In this document: in pieces, positions 26,640 to 36,276 of the stretch
Layout of the letters: every line of letters begins with the position of its first letter
Position numbering within the stretch: position 1 is the stretch's first letter
Assembly: GCA_031291295.1 (NCBI GenBank)
Contig: JARLJI010000212.1
Location: 112,171 to 176,170 of the forward strand
DNA from: Rhodoferax sp.
Lineage (GTDB): Bacteria > Pseudomonadota > Gammaproteobacteria > Burkholderiales > Burkholderiaceae_C
Direction: 5' to 3'
Length of the DNA: 64,000 nt
Position numbers and translations under genes: made by a program
Notes under the pieces: generated by a model
The model's database searches: none
The model's input: only the letters and a program-made list of their open reading frames with translations
What the model was told of the DNA's origin: nothing

Positions 26640-27368
26640 CTACAACCCCAGATACGCCTGCTGCACCGCCGGGTCGTCGATCAGGTCCTTGGCCAGCCCG
26701 CTGTGCACGACGCGGCCGGTTTCCATCACGTAGCCGCGGTCGGCACCCGACAGCGCGAGTTGCACGTCCTGCTCGACCAGCAGCACGGTCACGCCGTCGC
26801 GCTGGATGCCGGCCAGCACCTCCATCAGCTGGTCCACCACGACGGGGGCCAGGCCCAGGCTCATTTCATCGACCATCATCAGCACCGGCGCGGCCATCAG
26901 GGCGCGCGCCATCGCGCACATCTGCTGCTCGCCGCCCGACATGCTGCCGGCCAGTTGCCGGCGGCGCTCGGCCAGGCGCGGCAGCAGGGCGTACATCCTG
27001 TCGAGGTCGCGCGCGACGGCGGCCTTGTCGTGGCGCCGGTAGCCGCCCATCAGCAGGTTGTCCTGCACGGTCATGCGGTCGAACAGCTGGCGTCCTTCGG
27101 GCACCTGCACCAGCCCCAGGCCGAACACCTGATCGGGCGTCATGCCGGCCAGCTCCTGCCCGTTCAGGACGATGCTGCCGGTGCAGGGCAACATGCGCGA
27201 CAGCGCGCGCAGCAGCGTCGTTTTGCCAGCGCCGTTGCTGCCGACCAGCGCCACCATTTCGGCCGGGTAGACCTCCAGCGCCACCTCGTGCAGCACGGGC
27301 ATGCCGCCGTAGCCGGCGCCCAGGTTTTCGACCTTCAACAAGGGAGTGCGATGTGCCGGAGCGCTCAT
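26640..27368 (-). CDS. livF: Branched-chain amino acid (or aromatic acid) ABC transporter ATPase LivF
   Basis: The 242-residue ATP-binding subunit has Walker A GSNGAGKT (43-50), ABC signature MSGGEQQM and Walker B VLMMVDEMSLGLAP, the last typical of LivF. It ends AVQQAYLGL. Together with LivG it drives the LivHM permease. It overlaps livG by 4 bp. The substrate class of HAAT transporters in this bacterial group includes leucine-type amino acids, urea and aromatic acids; nothing here decides between them. Confidence 0.9.
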   Translation of the reverse strand: MSAPAHRTPLLKVENLGAGYGGMPVLHEVALEVYPAEMVALVGSNGAGKTTLLRALSRMLPCTGSIVLNGQELAGMTPDQVFGLGLVQVPEGRQLFDRMTVQDNLLMGGYRRHDKAAVARDLDRMYALLPRLAERRRQLAGSMSGGEQQMCAMARALMAAPVLMMVDEMSLGLAPVVVDQLMEVLAGIQRDGVTVLLVEQDVQLALSGADRGYVMETGRVVHSGLAKDLIDDPAVQQAYLGL

Positions 27369-28099
27369 GTGCGTTTCTTTCCGAGATAGGCCTGCACCAC
27401 GGTCGGGTTGGCCAGCACTTCATCGGGCGTGCCGTCGGCGATCTTTTCGCCGTGGTGCAGCACCAGCAGGCGATCCGACAGGCTCTTGATGGCCTTGATG
27501 ACATGCTCGATCACCAGGATGCTGATGCCCTGGTCGCGCACCTTGCGGATGACGTCGATGACTTCGTCGATCTCGACATGGTTCAGTCCGGCCATGACTT
27601 CGTCGCACAGCAGCACCTTGGGCTGCATCGCCAGTGCCTTGGCCAGCTCGAGCCGCTTGCGGCCCGGCCCCCCCAGTTCGTCGGCGCGCTGGTCAATGAA
27701 TTTGCCCAGGCCCACAAATTCCAGGCAACTGCGCGCCTGCTCGCGCGCCTTGGCCAATTCAGCCTGGCCGCCGCCGCGCCCGAACAGCGCGCCTACAGCC
27801 ACGTTGTCGAGCACCGACAGGCCGGGAAACGGCCGCATGATCTGGAACGTGCGACCAATGCCCAAACGTGCGCGGCGAAACGCCGGCAGGTGGTTGATGG
27901 ATTCACCCTGGAACAGCACCTCGCCCTCGCTTGGCGCGAGCGTGCCGCTGATGAGGCTGATCAGCGTCGTCTTGCCGGCGCCATTGGGGCCGATCAGCCC
28001 CAGGATTTCCCCCGGCGCGAGCGTGAAGCTGACGTCGCTGACGGCCACCAGCCCGGCAAAACGCCGGGTCACTCCGCGGACTTCAAGCAGCGCGGTCAT
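27365..28099 (-). CDS. livG: Branched-chain amino acid (or aromatic acid) ABC transporter ATPase LivG
   Basis: The 244-residue ATPase has Walker A GPNGAGKT near 38-45, Walker B VLLCDEVMAGL, and the LivG pattern FQIMRPFPGLSVLDN in the Q-loop region. The ABC signature is degenerate (LGGPGRKRLELAKAL), as is often the case in LivG proteins. It overlaps livM and livF by 4 bp on each side, so the operon is tightly coupled. Confidence 0.9.
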   Translation of the reverse strand: MTALLEVRGVTRRFAGLVAVSDVSFTLAPGEILGLIGPNGAGKTTLISLISGTLAPSEGEVLFQGESINHLPAFRRARLGIGRTFQIMRPFPGLSVLDNVAVGALFGRGGGQAELAKAREQARSCLEFVGLGKFIDQRADELGGPGRKRLELAKALAMQPKVLLCDEVMAGLNHVEIDEVIDVIRKVRDQGISILVIEHVIKAIKSLSDRLLVLHHGEKIADGTPDEVLANPTVVQAYLGKKRT

Positions 28100-29043
28100 A
28101 GTTTGTGCGCCCGGATGTTTTCGATGAAGTAGTGCCAGCCGGTCTTGCGAAAACGCCGCAGCATGTCGGCCAGGCCACGCGGCATCAGCACCACGGCCGC
28201 AACGATGACAATGCCGAAGAACAGGCCGGCAATGCTGGTCACCTCGCTCGACAGGAATTCGGAAATGGCCGACAGCGACAGCGCCCCGACGATGGGCCCC
28301 AGCACCGTGCCCGGACCGCCGAACACGGCCATGATGATCATCTTCACATTCAGGCTGATGTCAAAGGCGCTGTCCGGGTCCAGGAAGGTGATCCAGTAGG
28401 CGTGGATGCCGCCGGCCAGCGCGCTGAAGATGCCCGAGAGCGCGAACGCCAGCACCTTGTACAGCGTGGTGTTCACGCCCATGACGGCGGCGCCCTCCTC
28501 GTTCTCGCGGATCGCGATCAACCCGAAGCCGAAGCGGCTGCGCGTGAGCCAGAAGATGGTCAATGTTGCGATGACAAGAAGGCCCAGCGACAACTCGTAG
28601 AACAGCCGGTCGTTGTTCAGCGGCGGCAGCACCAGGCCGATGTTCTGACCCGCCAGGGGAATGTTGGAAACGATGGCCGTCATGACCTGCGACAGCGCCA
28701 GCGTGGCAATCGCAAAGTAGTGGCCCTTGAGGCGCAGCACCGGAATCCCCAGCAGCACGGCGAAGACCACCGCCAGCAGCACGCCGAACACCATGCCGAC
28801 CTCGAATGGCAAGTGCCACTGCACCATGGCGATGGCCACGCCATAGGCGCCCAGCCCGTAAAACACGGAATTGCCGAACGAGGCGTACCCGGTGTAGCCG
28901 CCGATGATGTTCCAGCCCTGCGCCAGCACGGCCAGCAGCAGCGCGTTGATGCCGAACTGGACCAGCACGTCCGAGCCGTACCAGGGCACGCCCGCGAGCA
29001 CCAGCACCGCGGCCCCAATCAAACCGATGTGCCACGCCTTCAT
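28096..29043 (-). CDS. livM: ABC transporter permease LivM
   Basis: The 315-residue permease has about eight to ten hydrophobic segments and the family motifs NIIGGYTGYASFGNSVFYG near the N-terminus and GAAVMGVNTTLYKVLAFALS in the EAA-like loop. The ATG overlaps the livH stop by 4 bp. It pairs with LivH to form the channel. Confidence 0.9.
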   Translation of the reverse strand: MKAWHIGLIGAAVLVLAGVPWYGSDVLVQFGINALLLAVLAQGWNIIGGYTGYASFGNSVFYGLGAYGVAIAMVQWHLPFEVGMVFGVLLAVVFAVLLGIPVLRLKGHYFAIATLALSQVMTAIVSNIPLAGQNIGLVLPPLNNDRLFYELSLGLLVIATLTIFWLTRSRFGFGLIAIRENEEGAAVMGVNTTLYKVLAFALSGIFSALAGGIHAYWITFLDPDSAFDISLNVKMIIMAVFGGPGTVLGPIVGALSLSAISEFLSSEVTSIAGLFFGIVIVAAVVLMPRGLADMLRRFRKTGWHYFIENIRAHKL

Positions 29044-29903
29044 GCGGTTTTCCCCAGCAGGCCCGTGGGCCGAACGATCAGCACCAGCACCAGGATGCCG
29101 AAGCTGGCGACATCGGCGAAGGTCGGGCCGATGTACAAGGTGGTCAGCGATTCCACGATGCCCAGGACCAGCCCACCCACGAGGACGCCCAGCGGATTGT
29201 CCAGCCCGCCGATGATGGCAATGGCAAACGACTTGGCGGTGAGCGAGGCCCCGATGTACGGGTTGATCTGCGACACCGTGCCGTACAGGCCGCCGGCCGC
29301 ACCCGCCAGCGCGATGCCGATGGCGAAGGTCACGGCATACAGGTGCCGCGGCTCCACGCCGTACAGGCGCGCCGCGACCAGGTTCTGCGCCGTGGCGCGA
29401 ATCGCGCGCCCGAGCCGCGTGTGCAGCAAAAACAGCCACATGCCCACCGTCAGCACAATCGCCACACAAAAAGCAGCAAGCCGCGCCACCGGCAGCACCA
29501 CCGGCCCCCACTGCAGGCTGTTACCGGCATAGGGCGGATTGATGGTGCGGAAGTCCGCCGAAAACGCGAGTTGCGCGAGGTAGGTCAGCACCACCTCGAG
29601 CCCGAAGGTGATCAGCAGGGTGTTGAACATCGGCGCCCGCACGACCAGGTTCAGCAAGCCGCGCTGCAGTGCGTAGCCGAGCGCGAACATGACGGCGGCG
29701 GTGATCGGCAGCCCCAGGAACGGATCGATGTGCAGGTAGGTGTACAGATGCCAGGACACATAGGCACCCAGCATGATGAAGGCACCGTGCGCCAGGTTGA
29801 CAATATTCAGCACGCCCCACACCAGGGCCAGGCCAAGCGCCATGACAGCGTACAGCCCGCCGAGGAGAGTACCGTTGACGAGGATTTGTGCGAGCAGATC
29901 CAC
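29040..29903 (-). CDS. livH: ABC transporter permease LivH
   Basis: The 287-residue permease has the family start NGTLLGGLYAVMALGLALVW and a conserved NLAHGAFIMLGAYV segment, with about eight hydrophobic helices. It is 24 bp downstream of the binding-protein gene. LivH and LivM together form the membrane path of the HAAT-type transporter. Confidence 0.9.
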   Translation of the reverse strand: MDLLAQILVNGTLLGGLYAVMALGLALVWGVLNIVNLAHGAFIMLGAYVSWHLYTYLHIDPFLGLPITAAVMFALGYALQRGLLNLVVRAPMFNTLLITFGLEVVLTYLAQLAFSADFRTINPPYAGNSLQWGPVVLPVARLAAFCVAIVLTVGMWLFLLHTRLGRAIRATAQNLVAARLYGVEPRHLYAVTFAIGIALAGAAGGLYGTVSQINPYIGASLTAKSFAIAIIGGLDNPLGVLVGGLVLGIVESLTTLYIGPTFADVASFGILVLVLIVRPTGLLGKTA

Positions 29904-29927
29904 CTGAAGTTCCGAGCGGCTGGGAGC

Positions 29928-31139
29928 TTAACGCGCGTTCCAGGCCGGCATCGGATACTTCGGTGGCTTGACGAACCCCTTGGCGTTGTAGATTTCCGCG
30001 AGACTGTCGCCCTGCACCTGGATCACCACCTGGGGCAAATCGATCTGGCCATTCGCGGCAAATGCGATCGGACCGTACAGGCTGTCGAACTTGATCCTGG
30101 CCAGCGCATCGCGCACCTTTTGCGGCTCGATGCTGCCGGCGTCTTCCATCGCCTGCACCAGTGCTTCGACGTCAGCCACGCCGGAGGCCGCATGGTAATC
30201 GGGGTCGTAGCCGAACCTGGCCTTGTATTCCCTGGCGAACTGCGCCGCATCGCCGAACCAGCGGTCTTTCAGGGCCGGCGTCGGCAGCCACGCGGTCATG
30301 CCGAATGCGTAGTCGGCATCCTTGCCCAGCGCCTTGCGGAAGTCCTCGCTCGGCACGCCGACCGTGAACGAATACATTTTTGGCGCCACCGCCAGGCTCT
30401 TGGCCTGCCGCACGAAATTCAGGATCTCGGTTTCGTGGCCAGCCACCAGCACCACATCGACATTCTTGCTCTTGATCTGCGACAGCAGCGAATTGAAGTC
30501 GCTGGTGTTGCTGCTGTAGCGCTCGTCCATCACCACGTCGAAGGCGGCCTTCTTCAGCATCGGCCGCGTACCTTCTGCCACGGACACATCGAAGGCGTCA
30601 TCGGCGTACAGCAGGGCCACGGTTTTGGGCGGCGGCTTGAGCGCCTTCAGCATGTCGATGGTGCTGCCGAAATAATTGCTGGCCGGCGCCAGCGTGCCGA
30701 AGATGTACTTGAAATTACGCGCAAAAATCTGGTCGGAAGCGCCGCCGCCCTGCACCATCGGCACCTTGTATTTTTCCGACACGGCCGAGTCGGCCAGCGC
30801 GAAATTGCTGGCGAACGGGCCCAGCAGCAGATTCACCTTGTCCTGCGACACGAGTTGCGTGTACTGGCGCACGCTCAGGTTCACATCGGACTGGTTGTCG
30901 TACAGCTTGAGCGCCAGCTTGTGCGACTGTCCGCCAATCTTGGCGCCGCCTGCCGCGTTGATCTTGTCGATCGCGAGCTGATAGGCGTCGCGGTAATAGC
31001 GGCCGGTGTTGGCGACCGGGCCAGTCAGTTGCACCGAGGCGCCCAGGACGACATCCTGGGCCAGCGCGGCACCTGCGGGAGCCGCGGCAATGCAGGCAGC
31101 GAGAAGACTGAACAGCAGACGCGAACGGTTAGGCGACAT
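29928..31139 (-). CDS. ABC transporter substrate-binding protein LivK-type
   Basis: The 403-residue periplasmic protein has a clear signal peptide ([20 protein letters not shown], cut near residue 27) and a type I periplasmic binding fold. The fold begins [20 protein letters not shown] and contains [15 protein letters not shown]. It is the first gene of livKHMGF. The chosen ATG has GAAAGGA nine bases upstream; the frame extends 18 codons further without a signal-like start. The ligand may be a branched-chain amino acid, an amide or an aromatic acid. Confidence 0.88.
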   Translation of the reverse strand: MSPNRSRLLFSLLAACIAAAPAGAALAQDVVLGASVQLTGPVANTGRYYRDAYQLAIDKINAAGGAKIGGQSHKLALKLYDNQSDVNLSVRQYTQLVSQDKVNLLLGPFASNFALADSAVSEKYKVPMVQGGGASDQIFARNFKYIFGTLAPASNYFGSTIDMLKALKPPPKTVALLYADDAFDVSVAEGTRPMLKKAAFDVVMDERYSSNTSDFNSLLSQIKSKNVDVVLVAGHETEILNFVRQAKSLAVAPKMYSFTVGVPSEDFRKALGKDADYAFGMTAWLPTPALKDRWFGDAAQFAREYKARFGYDPDYHAASGVADVEALVQAMEDAGSIEPQKVRDALARIKFDSLYGPIAFAANGQIDLPQVVIQVQGDSLAEIYNAKGFVKPPKYPMPAWNAR

Positions 31140-31510
31140 GGCGCATCCTTTCTGGTTGGATTCTGATTCTGCAAGAGTTGCCACTGGCGGCACTCCGGGG
31201 AGGCGAGCTTACGCTTTCAATCATATGAATGCAAACGATCCGGTCGTGTTTGGGGCCATTCAGCGACGTCGGTGAATACCCTGTCATTGATTCACGATTT
31301 TAAACGAATCAAGGCTGAAGCCAGCACCAGTTATCCGTCACTTGCTATATTTTTTATAGCAATCTCGAAAAATAACGACTCCGGCTCAACAGCCTTTTAC
31401 CGTCGTTTCTACCAAAAGGCAAGGGTTAACGACAGGGTTTCCCGACCTCGGTAAACGCGTGGCGCGCCGCCGAGGACGACGATGCAGGTCGCTCACTCGC
31501 CTCGACCGGC
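31140..31510. other. Intergenic region upstream of the liv operon, with one repeat
   Basis: These 371 bases carry no convincing gene. The right-hand part of the liv promoter may be TTGCAT, 17 bp, TAAGCT on the minus strand (about 31206-31234), but this is weak. A long copy of the AT-rich hairpin repeat lies in the middle. No terminator was recognised for the MFS gene that ends at 31511. Confidence 0.5.
31308..31362. repeat. AT-rich hairpin repeat, copy 5
   Basis: The core has perfect 8-bp arms TTGCTATA/TATAGCAA around five T (31342-31362). The flank reads AAGGCTGAAGCC, a second small stem comparable to AGGGCTAAAGCCCT in copy 9. Confidence 0.72.
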
Positions 31511-32866
31511 TCACTGCAGCTGTTCTGAGGTTCGCTCAGGGTCGATCCAGAGCACGGCGGCAAGACCAGTGACCAACAACAGCAGACCCGTGAGGGCGAA
31601 GGCGTTGCCCAGGCCTTGAGCGAGCAGCGCCGCGTCGCCCATTCCGCCGCCCTTGGGCAGGGTGTAGCCGGCCCCTTGCACGAGCCATCCGACCACCGCT
31701 GGCGCGATCACGCCGCCGATGGAGGCGATACCGACCAAGGTCGAGATGACGGCCGCCCGCTGGCTCGGATTGACGGCGTAGGCCACCGCCGTCGGCGCCA
31801 TCGGGAACACCAGGAAAGCGCCCCAGCCGACGGTCATCAACACCATTGCGAGCGGCCCGGAGGCGCGTGGCAACAGCAGCAGACAAACCCCCGAGCCCAC
31901 GAGCGAGGCGCCGAACAGGCCGGCCACCGCCCATCGCGCGGAAACGCCGCGGCGCATCAAGTGGCGTCCGGCGAAGCCGAGCGCGACGAGCAGGATGGTT
32001 CCAAAAAGCCACGGCAACGCGTAGACCAGGCCAACCCGCGACGGCTCGATTCCGAGCACGCCGCCGATGTACTGCGGCACCCACGTGGTCATTGCGCCCT
32101 GAGCCCAGAAGCAGGCAAAGCCGGCCATGGTGGCCGTCAACCACATCCTGCAGCCGAACACTTGGCGCAGCGGCACGTTCCTGAGCTTCTCGGTAGCCGA
32201 AGGTACGACGTGTGCACCCTCGCTGGCAGCGCAAGCGGTGCGATACGGACCATCCTTGCCGATCCAGGCCCAAGCGATACCCCACACGACACCCGCAATG
32301 CCGAGCATCCCGAAGGCCCAGCGCCAGCCCAGCGCCGGGGAAGCGATGACCAACGACAGGAGCGGCGCCGCGAGCGCGGCGCCAATCGTCGGGCCGACGG
32401 CAATCAGGCTGCTGGGCAGCGCCCGGTCTTCGGCCGGGAACCAATGGTGCGTGGCGTGCAGGGCGGCCGGCAGCGCCGGACCCTCGCCCGCGCCCAAAAC
32501 GATCCGGCTGACGAGGAGCACGGCGGCTCCACCACCGGCAAGAATCGGGAACTGGGCGGCGGCCCAGATCAATGTCAGCACCAGAATCAGCCAGCGGCTC
32601 GACACGCGATCCGCCAGGAAGCCAACCGCGATGGCGCTCAGGCTGAACAGAAAGAAGAAGCTGCTGCCAATGAATCCGAACTGAACGGGCGTGAGCCCCA
32701 GCTCGGCCATCACGGGCTTGGCCACCAGGCCGAGGACGGCCTTGTCGGCGAAGTTCAGGACCATGAACAGCGTGAGCATCCCCGTGACGACCCAGGCCTT
32801 GCGGCGCGCGGCCACTGTCGTATCGATCGTGCCGATCATTCGATCGGTGCTTATCAAGGTATTCAT
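31511..32866 (-). CDS. MFS transporter (anion:cation symporter-like)
   Basis: The 451-residue protein has 12 predicted helices with FLADRVSSRW as the loop 2-3 motif and a mid-region LVSRIVLGAGEGPALPAALH, typical of the ACS family that imports organic anions such as hexuronates, tartrate or phthalate. The chosen ATG has GGAGATTC upstream. It lies downstream of the cupin and sulfatase genes, with a gap of about 130 bp, and is likely their transporter. Substrate is unknown, perhaps a sulfated organic acid (inference). Confidence 0.85.
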   Translation of the reverse strand: MNTLISTDRMIGTIDTTVAARRKAWVVTGMLTLFMVLNFADKAVLGLVAKPVMAELGLTPVQFGFIGSSFFFLFSLSAIAVGFLADRVSSRWLILVLTLIWAAAQFPILAGGGAAVLLVSRIVLGAGEGPALPAALHATHHWFPAEDRALPSSLIAVGPTIGAALAAPLLSLVIASPALGWRWAFGMLGIAGVVWGIAWAWIGKDGPYRTACAASEGAHVVPSATEKLRNVPLRQVFGCRMWLTATMAGFACFWAQGAMTTWVPQYIGGVLGIEPSRVGLVYALPWLFGTILLVALGFAGRHLMRRGVSARWAVAGLFGASLVGSGVCLLLLPRASGPLAMVLMTVGWGAFLVFPMAPTAVAYAVNPSQRAAVISTLVGIASIGGVIAPAVVGWLVQGAGYTLPKGGGMGDAALLAQGLGNAFALTGLLLLVTGLAAVLWIDPERTSEQLQ

Positions 32867-32997
32867 CGAATTGAATCTCCGGTTGTGGAACTTGAATGAC
32901 CTCGTCCGTCCGCGAACTGGATCGGCTGCGCGACCAGCCTCTTGCTCGACCACGCGAGCACCGTCTTTGAGACGATGGCGCCTCGTCTGGCCGGGCG

Positions 32998-33450
32998 CTA
33001 TGCCGCCGACGAGATTGGCGGTGCGAACAGCACGTCGTACTCGCGCGCCACTTTCACCACTTCCGCCGGACTCGACATGTTGTGGATGCGGCGATAGAGC
33101 TCGAGCAGCTTGCCGGCCGGTGCGGCCCAGAACAGCGCGGTCACGGGCTCGCCCGTGTTGTTGAAGAACGCGTGCGGAATGCCGCGCGGCATGCGCACCA
33201 GGTCACCCGTGGAGGCGTGCGTCTTCTTGCCGTCCAGCAACAGGTCGATGCGCCCGTCCAGCACGAAGATGTATTCGTCCTGCTTCGGATGCATGTGTGT
33301 GGGCACGAAGGTCTCGACCGGAAACGTGGCGTGCCAGCAGATGCTGTCGTCACTGACCTGCTTGGGCACGTAGATCTGCCCCAAGATATTCCACGAGACG
33401 CCGTCGATGCCGGTCTGGCTACGTGTGATGTCGAGGGTTTCATGCATCAT
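32998..33450 (-). CDS. Cupin-domain protein
   Basis: The 150-residue protein is a single cupin barrel. Metal ligands are visible in THMHPKQDEYIFVLDG (two histidines and a glutamate) and in PRGIPHAFFN (the last histidine). I chose the ATG that has AGGAG eight bases before it; two codons earlier an ATG directly abuts that AGGAG and is unlikely. The gene overlaps the 3' end of the sulfatase gene by about 11 bp. It may be a dioxygenase or isomerase acting on the sulfatase product, or a sugar-binding cupin. Function is not known. Confidence 0.78.
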   Translation of the reverse strand: MMHETLDITRSQTGIDGVSWNILGQIYVPKQVSDDSICWHATFPVETFVPTHMHPKQDEYIFVLDGRIDLLLDGKKTHASTGDLVRMPRGIPHAFFNNTGEPVTALFWAAPAGKLLELYRRIHNMSSPAEVVKVAREYDVLFAPPISSAA

Positions 33451-35158
33451 GTTCATCTCCTTGTTTGGCGGTCAGGCGATCCAGTGTCGACTTGACCAGC
33501 GGGTTTCTCGATGCGAAGCGCGGCTTGAAGGTCTTGCGTGCTTCGGCCAGATCGTCCTCGTCCCAGTAACCAATCAGGATGCCGCCTTCGGTGATGCGCG
33601 GCTGCACCTCGGTCGTCTCCAGGGTTTCATCGGAGATCGTCACGCGCTGGCGCGGCTGGCGCGCCCACTTGAAGAGCGCCTCACGCAGTCGCGCGCGGGC
33701 GTCGACATGCTCGGGCGCATTCGAGGCACCGAGGTCGTTGAACTCGTTGGGGTCGCTCTGCAGGTCGAACAGCATCGGCCTGTAGTTCTCGGCCAGCACA
33801 TACTTCCAGCGGCCGTCGAAGATCATGCGCAGCCACGCGTCGCGCGGCTTCGTGCCCAGCGCGATGCGCGAATCCTGGAAGGCATAGTCATACTCGCAGA
33901 CGACTGTCTTGCGCCAGTCGGCCGGCACCGCACCGGGGTTGCCGAACAGCAGTGGCCGCAGCGAACGTCCGTCCATGATGTGCGGTACCGATGAGCCGCC
34001 GTAGACGTCGAGAAAGGTCGGCGCGAGGTCCACCGCCTCGACCAGCGCGTCGCAGCGCGTGCCGCGTGTGGCGTCGGCGCGCGAGTCCGGGTCATAGACG
34101 ATCAGCGGGGCACGGATGATGGGCTCGTGAAATAGATCCTTCTCGCCCATCCAGTGGTCGCCAAGGTAGTCGCCGTGGTCCGCCGTGAAGACGACCATCG
34201 TGTTGTCCATCAGGCCGCGCTCTTCCATGAAGCGGAACAGCACGCCCATCTGATCGTCGATCTGTTTGATCAGCCCCATGTAGCCGGGCATTACCGCCTC
34301 GCGCACGCCGTCCTTCGAGAAGGTGCGCGACACGCGATGGTTCATCATGGCCGCGTAGACAGGGTGCGGATTCTCGCGTTCGGCCTCGCTGCGTACCACC
34401 GGCAGCGCGTCCTCGGGCTTGTACATGCTTGCATAGGGCTCGGGCACGATATAGGGCCAGTGCGGCTTGATATAGGACAGGTGCAGGCACCACGGCTGCT
34501 CGCCGGCCTCGCGGATGAAGTCCATCGCGCGCCGCGTGATGTAGGGCGTCTCCGAGTGCTCGTCGGGCACGCGGGCCGGCCGGTTGGAGTACTTCAGGAA
34601 CCAGCCGGAACGCAGATGCCCATCGTCGTCCTCGGTGGAATTGGCCCAGCTTTCCCAAGGGTTGTCGCCCCCGAAACCCTGGCTGCGCAGGTAGTTGCTG
34701 TAGGTCGGATCCGGGTCGTGGCCCGAATACGGGTGGATCCCGTCATCACGTTCGTACGGATCGAAGCCGCATTCGGAAATGCGCACACCGACCTGCGACT
34801 GCGGGTCGATCCCGAGCCGCGACATGCCCGACAGGTCGGCGCGCATGTGGGTCTTGCCGACCAGCACCGAGCGCACGCCCAGCGGGCGCAAGTGGTCGCC
34901 GATGGTCATCTCGCCCGCCTTCAGCGGCACGAAGTTCCAGCTTGCACCGTGCGAATGCACATAGCGTCCGGTGTAGTAGCTCATGCGCGAGGGCCCGCAG
35001 ACCGGCGACTGTACGTAGGCGCGGTCGAAGATCACGCCGCGGGCCGCCAGGGCATCGAGGTTTGGGGTCTTGAGCGTCGGATGGCCGAAGCACGACAGGT
35101 GGTCGGCCCGCAACTGGTCGCACATGATGAAGAGAATGTTCTTCACGCGTTTTTGCAT
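33440..35158 (-). CDS. Sulfatase-family hydrolase with formylglycine motif
   Basis: The 572-residue protein belongs to the alkaline-phosphatase-like sulfatases. The CxPSR motif that becomes formylglycine is CGPSR at residues 54-58, so C54 is the key residue. Metal-site segments are IMCDQLRADHL (with D14) and TADHGDYLGDH. This pattern fits arylsulfatases, choline-sulfatases and phosphonate monoester hydrolases, so sulfate or phosphonate monoester substrates are both possible. No signal peptide is seen; action is cytoplasmic. No formylglycine-generating enzyme is encoded in the window. It is divergent from a LysR regulator and leads a sulfatase-cupin-MFS unit. Confidence 0.85.
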   Translation of the reverse strand: MQKRVKNILFIMCDQLRADHLSCFGHPTLKTPNLDALAARGVIFDRAYVQSPVCGPSRMSYYTGRYVHSHGASWNFVPLKAGEMTIGDHLRPLGVRSVLVGKTHMRADLSGMSRLGIDPQSQVGVRISECGFDPYERDDGIHPYSGHDPDPTYSNYLRSQGFGGDNPWESWANSTEDDDGHLRSGWFLKYSNRPARVPDEHSETPYITRRAMDFIREAGEQPWCLHLSYIKPHWPYIVPEPYASMYKPEDALPVVRSEAERENPHPVYAAMMNHRVSRTFSKDGVREAVMPGYMGLIKQIDDQMGVLFRFMEERGLMDNTMVVFTADHGDYLGDHWMGEKDLFHEPIIRAPLIVYDPDSRADATRGTRCDALVEAVDLAPTFLDVYGGSSVPHIMDGRSLRPLLFGNPGAVPADWRKTVVCEYDYAFQDSRIALGTKPRDAWLRMIFDGRWKYVLAENYRPMLFDLQSDPNEFNDLGASNAPEHVDARARLREALFKWARQPRQRVTISDETLETTEVQPRITEGGILIGYWDEDDLAEARKTFKPRFASRNPLVKSTLDRLTAKQGDEHDA

Positions 35159-35306
35159 TTGACGCTTCCAGGTTAAGAGGGTGAGTACAGCACCGAACCG
35201 ATTCCGGTCAAGACGGATCTAGCAGATCGTTGAGCGAAGGCGACGCGTTTTCATCAGCGAATACTAGGCGCAGAGGGGTTGAAGTGAGCAACACATTTTT
35301 TGATGT

Positions 35307-35325
35307 CGATTACCATTGGTTATCG
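35307..35325. promoter_or_regulatory. Candidate LysR-regulator binding site
   Basis: CGATTACCATTGGTTATCG is a 19-bp palindrome with a single mismatched pair and contains the T-N11-A pattern typical of LysR-type regulators. It lies in the 182-bp gap between the sulfatase and lysR genes, 15 bp before the lysR start. Confidence 0.66.
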
Positions 35326-35340
35326 CTTTAGGAGACGCCC

Positions 35341-36276
35341 GTGCGCCTGCAACAACTACACCTGCTGTTGACCATCGTTCAGACTGGCAGCCTGCGCGCC
35401 TCGGCGGAAATCCTGAATGTCACGCAGCCGGCACTGACCAAGGCCCTGCGCCAACTCGAGGATGAATTCGGCACGGCGCTGGTGCTGCGCACGCCCAAGG
35501 GTGTGCGGCTGACGCCGGCGGGCGACCTGCTGGCCGCGCGGGCCGCCACGGTGGTGCGGGAACTCGCACGCGCTCGTGAGGAGGTGGCCTGGCACACCCA
35601 GCATGCCCAGGCCTGCGTGGTGGTGGGCGTCTCGCCGTCGGCGGCCATCCTGCTGACGCCAGGTACCGTAGCGCGCTTCGGGGCGCGCTGGCCCCAGGTG
35701 CGGGTACGGGTGGTGGACTCACTCTACCCGCACGTGCTGGCCCAAGTGCGTGCTGGCGAGCTGGACCTTGCGGTCGGCCCCCTGCCCGTCGAAGGCGTGG
35801 GGCGCGATCTGGTGGTGCAGCCGCTGTTCGACAGCCCCCAGGTGATTGCAGCGCGGCGTGATCATCCCCTCGCTCGATGCAAGCAACTCGCAGGCCTCGC
35901 CGACGCCGCCTGGGTACTGACCGGACCCACCGGCGGGCCGGGCGACCCGGCGCATCTGCACTTCGAGACGCGCGGCCTGCCCGCGCCGAAGGTCCGGCTT
36001 GAGTGCGAATCGTTTTCCACGCTGCTGGCCCTGATGCCGAGTCTCGACGTGGTGGGCGTCATGCCGCGTGGTTTTTTCGATCGCTACGGGCCGCGCACGG
36101 ATCTGGTGGCATTGCCGATCGAGGACGCCCTGCCCAGCACCACCATGCACATCTTGTCACGCGCCGACGGACCGCTCACGCTGCCGGCGCAGCGCCTGCT
36201 CGACGCCTTTGTGCAGGAAGCGCGCGAGGTCCGCGCCGGCACGGCCGCCAACTGGAGCCGGCGCGCTACCCGGTAA
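35341..36276 (+). CDS. LysR-family transcriptional regulator
   Basis: The 311-residue protein starts with GTG (preceded by AGGAG) and has the LysR helix-turn-helix RLQQLHLLLTIVQTGSLRAS through TQPALTKALRQLE. A periplasmic-binding-like effector domain follows. It is divergent from the sulfatase-cupin-MFS genes and probably controls them, and itself, through the palindrome in the gap. The effector is unknown. Its 3' end overlaps the convergent hydrolase gene by 11 bp. Confidence 0.88.
   Translation: MRLQQLHLLLTIVQTGSLRASAEILNVTQPALTKALRQLEDEFGTALVLRTPKGVRLTPAGDLLAARAATVVRELARAREEVAWHTQHAQACVVVGVSPSAAILLTPGTVARFGARWPQVRVRVVDSLYPHVLAQVRAGELDLAVGPLPVEGVGRDLVVQPLFDSPQVIAARRDHPLARCKQLAGLADAAWVLTGPTGGPGDPAHLHFETRGLPAPKVRLECESFSTLLALMPSLDVVGVMPRGFFDRYGPRTDLVALPIEDALPSTTMHILSRADGPLTLPAQRLLDAFVQEAREVRAGTAANWSRRATR

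Noticed and set aside
31272..31454. A 60-codon open frame upstream of the liv operon
   Set aside because: It runs through an AT-rich repeat, has no ribosome site and no recognisable family.
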